Program-made: the position numbers and the translations under genes
Notes under the pieces: generated by a model
Seen by the model: the letters and a program-made list of their open reading frames with translations, nothing else
What the model was told of the DNA's origin: nothing
Database searches by the model: none
In this document: positions 7,862-13,793 of the stretch, in pieces
Layout: every line of letters begins with the position of its first letter
Numbering within the stretch: the first letter of the stretch is position 1
Assembly (NCBI GenBank): GCA_029863735.1
Contig: JAOTUT010000015.1
Span: forward strand, 1-13,793
Origin: Ignavibacteria bacterium
GTDB lineage: Bacteria; Bacteroidota; Ignavibacteria; Ignavibacteriales; Ignavibacteriaceae
Length of the DNA: 13,793 nucleotides
Direction: 5' to 3'

Positions 7862-9127
7862 CTAATATTCTTTGCTATCAACTCTTTGAATATCTGCGCC
7901 AAGAGTTTTTAATTTTTCTTCGATCCTTTGATATCCTCTATCGAGATGATAAACTCTTAAAACTTCCGTTGTTCCTTCAGCAATAAGCCCTGCCAATACG
8001 AGGCTTGCACTTGCACGAAGATCGGTTGACATAACCTTTGCACCTCGTAGCTTTTTCACTCCTGTAATAATTGCTGTATTCTGATCGAGTACGATTTGTG
8101 CACCGAGACGATTTAATTCAGGCACGTGCTTAAACCTGTCAAAATAAATCGTATCAGTTACAGTAGAAACACCGTTTACAATTGACATAAGTGCTGTCCA
8201 TTGAGCCTGCATATCGGTAGGAAATCCAGGGAATATTGATGTGGTAATTGATACAGGCTTCAGCTCTAGATTAATTGCATCGATGACAAGTTTGTTCTTT
8301 TCTCTAATTATTTTACATCCAGAATCTTCGAGCTTCATAAGTAGGTCTTCAAGAAATTCAGAGGAAGTTTCATTCAAAATGATATTACTTTTAGTAATTG
8401 CAGCAGCAATAAGAAGCGTTCCGGTTTCTATCCGATCTGGTACGGTAACTATTTCTGTCGGATTCAATTCCTCAACACCCTCAACCTCGAGTGTGTTCGT
8501 TCCGATTCCATTTATTTTGGCTCCCATTTTTATAAGGAATTCGGCAAGCTGTGTAATTTCTGGTTCGATGGCTGCATTGTTAATTAAAGTTGTTCCTTTT
8601 GCCAAAGTTGCTGCCATCATCGCATTTCCTGTTGCACCAACAGATGAAACATCAAAATTTATTTTAGCACCTTTTAATTTTTTTGCTTCAGCAATTATGT
8701 ATCCATCTTTTAAGTCAATATCAGCACCAAGTTTTTTCATTGCCTCGATATGAAGATTCACGGGTCGCGGTCCCCAGGCGCAACCGCCAGGTAAAGAGAC
8801 TTTTGCTTTTCCAAATCTTGCCAGCAACGGTCCTAATACATATACAGATGCCCGCATCTTCTTTACGTGTTCATAAGGTGCTGTGAATTCTGTAATACCT
8901 GAATTATCAATCTCTAATATTTCATTATTAAAATTTATTTCAGCACCAAGATGCTTCAACAGCTTGGACATTGTAAATACATCATTGAGTTCGGGAGTGT
9001 TTTTCAAAATAGATTTGCCAGAGGCTAAAATCGAGGCCGGCATCAATGCAAGTGATGAATTTTTTGAACCGCTAATCTTTACACTGCCGGAAAGAGCCCT
9101 ACCGCCCGTAATAATAAATTTATCCAT
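7862..9127 (-). CDS. murA: UDP-N-acetylglucosamine 1-carboxyvinyltransferase (MurA)
   Basis: MurA transfers enolpyruvate from phosphoenolpyruvate to UDP-GlcNAc in the cytoplasm, the first committed step of peptidoglycan synthesis. The 421-residue length is normal. Lys22-Asn23 (SGSKNSS), catalytic Cys116 and Arg121 in the loop GGCAWGPRPVNLHI (114-127), Asp305 in FPTDMQAQW and Arg397 in DRGYQRIEEKL all match known active-site positions. Cys at 116 is the residue that fosfomycin alkylates, so this enzyme should be sensitive in principle; the Asp variants that confer resistance are not present. The ATG at 9127 has no strong ribosome-binding site. The gene is first in a minus-strand run with the membrane peptidase-like gene and cca. 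Only one copy is visible here; whether a paralogue exists elsewhere is unknown. Confidence 0.97.
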   Translation of the reverse strand: MDKFIITGGRALSGSVKISGSKNSSLALMPASILASGKSILKNTPELNDVFTMSKLLKHLGAEINFNNEILEIDNSGITEFTAPYEHVKKMRASVYVLGPLLARFGKAKVSLPGGCAWGPRPVNLHIEAMKKLGADIDLKDGYIIAEAKKLKGAKINFDVSSVGATGNAMMAATLAKGTTLINNAAIEPEITQLAEFLIKMGAKINGIGTNTLEVEGVEELNPTEIVTVPDRIETGTLLIAAAITKSNIILNETSSEFLEDLLMKLEDSGCKIIREKNKLVIDAINLELKPVSITTSIFPGFPTDMQAQWTALMSIVNGVSTVTDTIYFDRFKHVPELNRLGAQIVLDQNTAIITGVKKLRGAKVMSTDLRASASLVLAGLIAEGTTEVLRVYHLDRGYQRIEEKLKTLGADIQRVDSKEY

Positions 9128-9158
9128 CAGAACTTTTTAATATTGAAAAATGTTTTTA

Positions 9159-9188
9159 CAAAACTAAGTATAATAATTTGTTTTGAAA
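9159..9188 (-). promoter_or_regulatory. Candidate Bacteroidota-type promoter for murA
   Basis: On the minus strand TAGTTTTG (9166-9159) fits the TAnnTTTG -7 element known from Bacteroidota. TTTC (9188-9185), a near match to the -33 TTTG, lies 18 nt upstream. The predicted transcript would begin near 9151, about 24 nt ahead of the murA ATG. The upstream box is imperfect, so this is tentative. Confidence 0.3.
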
Positions 9189-9263
9189 GAAATCTTCGAA
9201 TTCTCTCTTATCAAGTAGTCAAAATGAATCTGTCATCTGCTTATTGATAAGTTAAGTTTAGAA

Positions 9264-9294
9264 TTGATATACAAATTCGCTAACAGTATATTTG
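9264..9294 (+). promoter_or_regulatory. Strong candidate promoter for tRNA-Leu, tig and clpP
   Basis: TTGATA (9264-9269) and TATATT (9287-9292) are spaced by 17 nt, a near-ideal sigma-70 arrangement. The downstream box extends to TATATTTG (9287-9294), which also fits the Bacteroidota TAnnTTTG element with TTG 20 nt upstream. Transcription would begin near 9300, about 40 nt ahead of the tRNA. No other good promoter is apparent between the tRNA and tig. Confidence 0.55.
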
Positions 9295-9338
9295 CAGTCA
9301 ATTTTCCTAAGATTTACTCGGAAAAATAATAAATAACT

Positions 9339-9421
9339 GCGAGAATGGCGGAATTTGGCAGACGCGCTAGACTTAGGATCTAGTACCGAAAGGTGTCGGG
9401 GTTCGAGTCCCCGTTCTCGCA
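9339..9421 (+). tRNA. tRNA-Leu, anticodon UAG
   Basis: The 83-nt sequence folds as a class II tRNA. The acceptor stem GCGAGAA (9339-9345) pairs with TTCTCGC (9414-9420). The anticodon stem CTAGA (9367-9371) pairs with TCTAG (9379-9383) around the loop CTTAGGA, which places TAG at 9374-9376 and reads CUA leucine codons (and other CUN by wobble). A long variable arm (ACC GAAA GGT) is present, as in all leucine tRNAs. The T stem CGGGG/CCCCG encloses TTCGAGT. The discriminator base is A (9421), as required for leucyl-tRNA synthetase. The next bases are CAA, so the 3' CCA is not encoded and must be added enzymatically. The tig coding region begins 34 nt downstream. Confidence 0.97.
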
Positions 9422-9455
9422 CAAGCTTAATCACACAAACTAAATTGAGGTTAAT

Positions 9456-10775
9456 TTGGAATTTAAGTTAAACGATATTTCACAATCGGAGAGAGAAGTA
9501 GAAGTTACTCTTAGCTACGATGAGATTAGAAGTGATATTGCTTCTGAAGTGAAAAAACAAACAACTAAAATTCAGGTTCCTGGTTTCAGAAAAGGCAAAG
9601 TACCAATACATATTATCAAACAAAGATATGGTGATTCACTTGAGTTCGAGGCTTCCGAGAAAGTGGCAAATACAAAATTCTGGGAGATAGCAAAAGAGAA
9701 AGACTTACGTCCAATTGGTCAGCCGGTAATGACTGATCTGGATTTTAAAATTGAAAAAGACTTTAAGTTTAAAATTAAATATGAGGTCATTCCTGAGATT
9801 GAAGTTAAAGATTATACAGGGCAATTAATTGAAGTGCCTGACTTAAATGTAAAAGGAGATGAAGTCGAAAAAGAAATTGAACATGTTCTTCGTTCAAACA
9901 GCACGCAGGAAGATTCCGATGTAGTTGGAGACGATTCAAATTATGTTTTAGATGTTGAACTGACCAGATTAGATGAGAGTGGACAACCAGCAGTTGATAC
10001 TAAACCAGAAAAAATGCAGATTGATCTATCAAATGTAAATGTTCATCCTGATATAAAATCAAATGCAAACGGAAAGAAAGTTGGAGAGAAATTTAAGTTT
10101 CATTTCCACGATGAAAGAAATGTTCAGAACAAAGAAGGAAAGGAAGAAAAAGTTGTTGAGCATTTTGATTACGAAGTACTGATTCTCGGAATTAAAAAAG
10201 TTATACTCCCGGAATTAAATGAAGAGATTATCAAAAAAGCAACAAAAGATAAATTATCAACTGAAGCCGAACTTAGAAGTGAAATTGAAAAGAATATTCA
10301 GAATTATTATAACCAGCAGATTGAGGAATTCACCAGAAGCAAACTAATCAGTTCAATTATTACAAAAAATGATTTTACTCCCCCATCATTCATGGTTAAA
10401 AGTATATTGAATGAAATGGTTAAGAGCGAGGAAGAACGACTGAAAAAACAAGGAATGAAAAAAGTCGACACAAAGTATTTGCGAGAATACCTTCAGCCTT
10501 CAGCACTTAATGAAGTAAAATGGTATCAGCTAAAAACTGAAATTCAGAAGAAAGAAAAGTTAGAAGTAACTGATAAAGAGCTCGAAGAATTTGCAGCAAA
10601 GGATGCTGAAAAGACAGGCTTACCTGTTGATAAACTATTAAATTATTATAAGTCGTCCAACCAGGTTGAAAGAATGGTTGACAAAAAGATCTTCGACTTT
10701 CTTAAAGAAAAAAATGAAATTAACAAAGTAAATCCTGAAAAACTTTCACAGAAGCAGAAAGAGGAAAAAGAATGA
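9456..10775 (+). CDS. tig: Trigger factor, ribosome-associated chaperone with divergent PPIase domain
   Basis: Trigger factor binds the ribosome exit tunnel and shields nascent chains. The 439-residue product starts at TTG (9456), supported by GAGG at 9447-9450 with 5 nt spacing. The N-terminal domain carries the ribosome-docking signature [10 protein letters not shown] (41-50), with Phe44-Arg45-Lys46 at the positions used in Escherichia coli. The middle region (about 150-250) occupies the place of the FKBP-type prolyl isomerase domain. It lacks the usual IPGFEDGL-like active-site segment and instead reads [18 protein letters not shown], so isomerase activity is doubtful. The C-terminal part (about 260-430) is helical and charged, as expected for the chaperone arms. 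The gene overlaps clpP by 4 nt (ATGA), so the two are probably translationally coupled. It shares a likely promoter with tRNA-Leu. Confidence 0.93.
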   Translation: MEFKLNDISQSEREVEVTLSYDEIRSDIASEVKKQTTKIQVPGFRKGKVPIHIIKQRYGDSLEFEASEKVANTKFWEIAKEKDLRPIGQPVMTDLDFKIEKDFKFKIKYEVIPEIEVKDYTGQLIEVPDLNVKGDEVEKEIEHVLRSNSTQEDSDVVGDDSNYVLDVELTRLDESGQPAVDTKPEKMQIDLSNVNVHPDIKSNANGKKVGEKFKFHFHDERNVQNKEGKEEKVVEHFDYEVLILGIKKVILPELNEEIIKKATKDKLSTEAELRSEIEKNIQNYYNQQIEEFTRSKLISSIITKNDFTPPSFMVKSILNEMVKSEEERLKKQGMKKVDTKYLREYLQPSALNEVKWYQLKTEIQKKEKLEVTDKELEEFAAKDAEKTGLPVDKLLNYYKSSNQVERMVDKKIFDFLKEKNEINKVNPEKLSQKQKEEKE

Positions 10776-11398
10776 AAAACAAAATAGAAATTTTTAACCA
10801 GCTTGTTCCGTATGTAATTGAGCAGACCGGCCGAGGTGAGCGCGGAATGGATATTTATTCCCGCCTTCTCCGTGAGAGAATTATCTTCATCGGTATGCCA
10901 ATTGACGATCATGTAGCAAGCCTGACTATCGCCCAGTTGATTTTTCTTGAAGCTGAGGATTCTCAGAAGGATATAAATTTATATGTAAATTCGCCTGGAG
11001 GCAGTGTTACAGCAGGAATGGCAATTTATGATACAATGCACTACATAAAGCCTGATGTTTCTACAATTTGTGTTGGCATGGCCGCAAGCATGGGTGCAAT
11101 ACTTCTTGCTGGCGGTGCACATGGAAAGCGTTCTGCTCTTCCTCATTCTAAAATTATGATTCATCAACCATGGATTGGCGGATTACAGGGACAAACAACG
11201 GACATCGAAATTCATGCAAAAGAAATGCTTAAAACGAGAGATGCTTTATATAATATTCTCGCTAAGCATACTGGCAAAACTATTGAACAGATAACAAAGG
11301 ATTGCGATCGTGACTATTTCTTAACTTCTGATGAAGCAAAAGAATACAAATTGATAGATAACGTTTTGGAAAACAGAATTCCCACTGAAAAAAAATAA
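10772..11398 (+). CDS. clpP: ATP-dependent Clp protease proteolytic subunit ClpP
   Basis: ClpP forms the barrel-shaped serine peptidase that degrades substrates unfolded and fed in by ClpX, ClpA or ClpC. The 208-residue length is standard. The catalytic triad is intact: Ser106 in GMAASMGA, His131 in MIHQP and Asp181 in DRDYFL. The oxyanion loop [10 protein letters not shown] (73-82) and the family signature [15 protein letters not shown] (27-41) are also present. The ATG at 10772 overlaps the tig stop codon, with AGGA 6 nt upstream inside tig. The N-terminus resembles the short processed or propeptide region of other ClpPs. No clpX follows; the transcript ends in a terminator just after the stop codon. 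Confidence 0.97.
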   Translation: MKNKIEIFNQLVPYVIEQTGRGERGMDIYSRLLRERIIFIGMPIDDHVASLTIAQLIFLEAEDSQKDINLYVNSPGGSVTAGMAIYDTMHYIKPDVSTICVGMAASMGAILLAGGAHGKRSALPHSKIMIHQPWIGGLQGQTTDIEIHAKEMLKTRDALYNILAKHTGKTIEQITKDCDRDYFLTSDEAKEYKLIDNVLENRIPTEKK

Positions 11399-11400
11399 TT

Positions 11401-11435
11401 TTAAGGGGGAATTATTCCCCCTTAACCTTTCTTTT
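11401..11435 (+). terminator. Rho-independent terminator after clpP
   Basis: A perfect 9-bp stem TTAAGGGGG (11401-11409) pairs with CCCCCTTAA (11417-11425) around a 7-nt loop. A pyrimidine/T-rich run (CCTTTCTTTT) follows. It begins 2 nt after the clpP stop codon and closes the tRNA-Leu/tig/clpP unit. The T run is interrupted by cytosines, so termination may be partial. Confidence 0.8.
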
Positions 11436-11532
11436 ATCTCAAAAAAATATTCTTGTTTTAACTCAAAGATTGATTTATTTTCAAACTGAAATTATTGCGA
11501 ACTAATAATTCATTATTCTTGTTTATACTATT

Positions 11533-12630
11533 ATGATTGGTCATAGATTTACAAACTTTTTGCCTGATGAGAACAACAATGGCAATTTTGAAGATTTACT
11601 CAAAGTATTTCTTCAACTTGTCACAATAACATCAGGAGATGTTTCTGAAGCGCTTAATTGGATGAATGAACTCGATCGTGAGTATAACCTGACAGGTGAG
11701 GATTATGGTATGGGCGATTTTATTGATGAGTTAAAGGAAAAGGGTTTTATCAAAGATAATGAAGATGGAAATACTTTAAGCCTGACTGCCAAAAGTGAAA
11801 TGACTATAAGAAAGCAGTCGCTGGAAGAGATATTTGGTAAAATAAAAAAGTCCGCAAGAGGCAATCACAGAACTCCTTTCTCAGGTCAAGGTGATGAAAT
11901 TACCTCGGACAGAAGAGAATACAATTTTGGTGATACTCTCGATCAGATCGATATGACTGATTCGATTAAGAATGCTCAAATCAATCATGGCATTGATGAT
12001 TTCAAACTGACAGAAAAAGATCTTGAGATTGAAGAGCGAGATTATAAAGCTCTCACATCTACAGTACTGATGATTGATATATCCCATTCGATGGTGCTTT
12101 ATGGTGAAGACCGAATCACTCCTGCAAAAAGAGTAGCGATGGCGCTTTCTGAATTAATCACTACAAAATATCCCAAAGATACTCTGGATATTATTGCATT
12201 TGGAAATGATGCGTGGCCAATTGAAATTAAAGACTTGCCATATCTTGAAGTTGGGCCGTTTCACACAAATACTGTGGCCGGATTACAATTGGCGCACGAT
12301 ATTCTTCGCAGAAGAAAAACGAATAATAAACAGATTTTTATGATAACTGATGGTAAGCCAACTTGCCTGAAAGTTGGTGCTAAATATTACAAGAACAGTT
12401 TTGGACTTGATAGAAAAATTTTGAATAAAACTCTCGACCAGGCTGCCATTTGCCGGAAGCATAACATAGCAATAACAACTTTTATGATAGCACGCGATCC
12501 ATACCTTCAGCAGTTTGTGCGGGAGTTTACAAAAATTAATAACGGCAGAGCTTATTACAGCAACCTGACAGGGCTCGGCGATTTTCTATTTGAAGACTAT
12601 ATACGAAACAGAAGAAAAAGAGTAAGGTAG
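11533..12630 (+). CDS. VWA-domain protein with intact MIDAS, partner of an AAA+ ATPase
   Basis: This 365-residue protein has a helical N-terminal region (about 15-110, including the phrase SGDVSEALNWMNEL) and a C-terminal von Willebrand A domain (about 172-355). The metal-ion-dependent adhesion site is complete: DISHS (Asp182, Ser184, Ser186), a Thr at 245 or 247 in HTNTVAGL, and Asp273 in MITDGKP. VWA proteins of this kind (ViaA, CoxE and the D subunit of Mg-chelatase are known examples) use the metal site to bind a partner or target, typically with a MoxR-class AAA+ ATPase. Such an ATPase starts 9 nt downstream. No signal peptide or membrane segment is visible, so it is probably cytoplasmic. 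The ATG at 11533 lacks a clear ribosome-binding site; an in-frame stop at 11506 rules out a much longer start. Target and process are unknown. Confidence 0.88.
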   Translation: MIGHRFTNFLPDENNNGNFEDLLKVFLQLVTITSGDVSEALNWMNELDREYNLTGEDYGMGDFIDELKEKGFIKDNEDGNTLSLTAKSEMTIRKQSLEEIFGKIKKSARGNHRTPFSGQGDEITSDRREYNFGDTLDQIDMTDSIKNAQINHGIDDFKLTEKDLEIEERDYKALTSTVLMIDISHSMVLYGEDRITPAKRVAMALSELITTKYPKDTLDIIAFGNDAWPIEIKDLPYLEVGPFHTNTVAGLQLAHDILRRRKTNNKQIFMITDGKPTCLKVGAKYYKNSFGLDRKILNKTLDQAAICRKHNIAITTFMIARDPYLQQFVREFTKINNGRAYYSNLTGLGDFLFEDYIRNRRKRVR

Positions 12631-12639
12631 AACATTTTT

Positions 12640-13793
12640 ATGAATTTAATATCGATTAAAACTCTGGGTGAGTTAAAACAAAGTGGATGTAAACCAAAAT
12701 CAATCAAGGATGAGCTTAGAGATAATCTCATAAAATTTTTAAAGGATAATAAAAATCCTTTTGGTGGTATAATTGGATTTGACGATACAGTTATTCCCGA
12801 TCTCCAGACAGCTGTCCTTTCTCGTCACGATATATTATTTCTCGGTTTAAGAGGACAAGCAAAAACAAAAATAGCAAGGTTAATGATAAACCTTCTGGAT
12901 GAATACATTCCGGTTGTCGAAGGTTCTGAATTGAATGATGACCCATTAAATCCGCTTTCAGTTTATGTAAAAGAAATTATTGCCAGAGATGGAGATAAAG
13001 CAAAAATTTCCTGGCTTCACAGATCTGAGAGATATACCGAAAAACTCGCTACCCCGGATGTATCAGTTGCTGATTTAATTGGTGATGTTGATCCAATAAA
13101 AGCTGCGGCGTTAAAACTTCCTTACTCAGATGAAAGAGTAATTCATTTTGGTTTAATTCCCCGTTCACATAGAGGAATATTTGTAATTAATGAGTTACCA
13201 GATTTACAGGCAAGAATCCAAGTTGCTCTTTTTAATATTTTACAGGAAAGTGATATCCAAATACGTGGATTTAAAGTAAGGCTTCCACTGGATATCCAAT
13301 TTATTTTTACTGCAAATCCTGAAGATTACACAAACAGAGGTTCAATTGTAACTCCGCTTAAAGATAGAATTGACAGCCAGATTCTCACACACTATCCGAA
13401 AAACATTGCAGTATCAAAAAGCATCACTCAACAAGAAGCAAATCTGACAGTAGAACAAAAACAAAAAATAACTCCGGATGAAATCTTACACGATCTCGTA
13501 GAGCAAATTTCTTTTGAGGCAAGAGGTAGTGAGTACATTGATGCGAAGAGTGGTGTGTCGGCAAGACTTTCAATCTCAGCATACGAAAATTTAATAAGCA
13601 CAGCAGAGCGAAGACAAATACTAAACAATGATAAAGAAACTCACTTAAGGGTAAGTGATATTTACGGTGTAATTCCATCCATTACAGGAAAGATAGAACT
13701 TGTTTATGAAGGTGAACAGGAAGGTCCGGCAAAAGTTGCGCAGATATTAATTGGGAAAGCAATCCGTAATAATTTCACTAAGTACTTCCCCAC
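12640..13793 (+). CDS. MoxR/Mg-chelatase-like AAA+ ATPase, partial at right edge
   Basis: The frame is open from the ATG at 12640 to the window end, giving 384 codons without a stop, so the C-terminus is missing. It is a MoxR/magnesium-chelatase-I-like AAA+ ATPase. The P-loop GLRGQAKT (69-76) has Ala where the usual GxxxxGKT has Gly. The Walker B region GIFVINELPDLQ (179-190) has Asn184-Glu185 instead of Asp-Glu. Sensor 1 is TANPEDY (Asn226), and KDRID (241-245) holds a likely arginine finger, Arg243. I believe these variants are typical of one subgroup of this family rather than damage, but I cannot align it here. AAGG at 12624-12627 is a weak ribosome-binding site. The preceding VWA gene is 9 nt away, and the two probably act as an ATPase/VWA co-chaperone-like pair. 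Bacteriochlorophyll synthesis is not implied. Confidence 0.88.
   Translation, partial: MNLISIKTLGELKQSGCKPKSIKDELRDNLIKFLKDNKNPFGGIIGFDDTVIPDLQTAVLSRHDILFLGLRGQAKTKIARLMINLLDEYIPVVEGSELNDDPLNPLSVYVKEIIARDGDKAKISWLHRSERYTEKLATPDVSVADLIGDVDPIKAAALKLPYSDERVIHFGLIPRSHRGIFVINELPDLQARIQVALFNILQESDIQIRGFKVRLPLDIQFIFTANPEDYTNRGSIVTPLKDRIDSQILTHYPKNIAVSKSITQQEANLTVEQKQKITPDEILHDLVEQISFEARGSEYIDAKSGVSARLSISAYENLISTAERRQILNNDKETHLRVSDIYGVIPSITGKIELVYEGEQEGPAKVAQILIGKAIRNNFTKYFP

Noticed and set aside
8241..8753. 170-codon plus-strand open frame inside murA
   Set aside because: It lies fully antisense to a murA reading with every catalytic residue intact. Its Ser/Ile-rich translation resembles no family and it has no credible ribosome-binding site.
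10646..10912. 88-codon minus-strand frame across the tig/clpP junction
   Set aside because: It runs against two well-supported genes that overlap there and shows no domain or ribosome-binding site.
13424..13678. Short minus-strand frames inside the AAA+ gene
   Set aside because: Both are antisense to a continuous, motif-bearing AAA+ frame and show no recognisable domain.
12640..13793. Reading the VWA/AAA+ pair as Mg-chelatase for bacteriochlorophyll
   Set aside because: No pigment or tetrapyrrole gene is in the window, and many non-photosynthetic bacteria carry proteins annotated this way on the AAA+ similarity alone.
1..13793. CRISPR array, insertion sequence, phage or toxin-antitoxin genes
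   Set aside because: I found no regularly spaced direct repeats, transposase or integrase motifs, terminal inverted repeats or small paired genes. The tRNA has no adjacent repeat of its 3' end that would mark an attachment site.

Overview
The window is AT-rich bacterial chromosome. It carries nine complete protein genes, one partial protein gene at the right edge, and one tRNA gene. Several features suggest a member of the Bacteroidota/Ignavibacteriota/Chlorobiota group. The trigger factor has a degraded FKBP-type domain. The promoter upstream of tRNA-Leu fits both the sigma-70 consensus and the Bacteroidota form (TTG, then TAnnTTTG). The tRNA gene does not encode its CCA end. An Ignavibacteria-like organism is my best guess, but no marker here proves it.

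Layout. Positions 82-3490 (minus strand) form a three-gene export operon transcribed leftward: a TolC-type outer-membrane channel, a MacA/HlyD-type periplasmic adaptor, then a MacB/LolD-type ABC ATPase. The inner-membrane permease that should complete this pump is not in the window. Positions 3491-3780 are a divergent regulatory region containing an operator-like palindrome. Positions 3781-4215 (plus) encode a small secreted or membrane protein of unknown function, which ends 5 nt from the convergent cca gene. Positions 4221-9127 (minus) look like a second operon: murA, then an uncharacterised seven-pass membrane protein with an extracytoplasmic HEIAH metallopeptidase-like domain and a TPR-like tail, then the CCA-adding enzyme. 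The gaps are 9 and 2 nt.

Positions 9128-9338 are a divergent promoter region. A strong promoter there probably drives tRNA-Leu(UAG), trigger factor (tig) and clpP, which end in a rho-independent terminator at 11401-11435. The clpX gene that often follows clpP is absent. From 11533 to the right edge lie a VWA-domain (MIDAS) protein and a MoxR/Mg-chelatase-like AAA+ ATPase with variant Walker motifs. They are 9 nt apart and are probably a functional pair.

How the parts relate: trigger factor and ClpP handle nascent-chain folding and protein turnover. The CCA enzyme can finish the locally encoded CCA-less tRNA. MurA makes the first committed peptidoglycan precursor. The least explained pieces are the membrane peptidase-like protein between murA and cca, the VWA/AAA+ pair, and the small protein at 3781. 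I see no CRISPR array, insertion sequence or phage genes.
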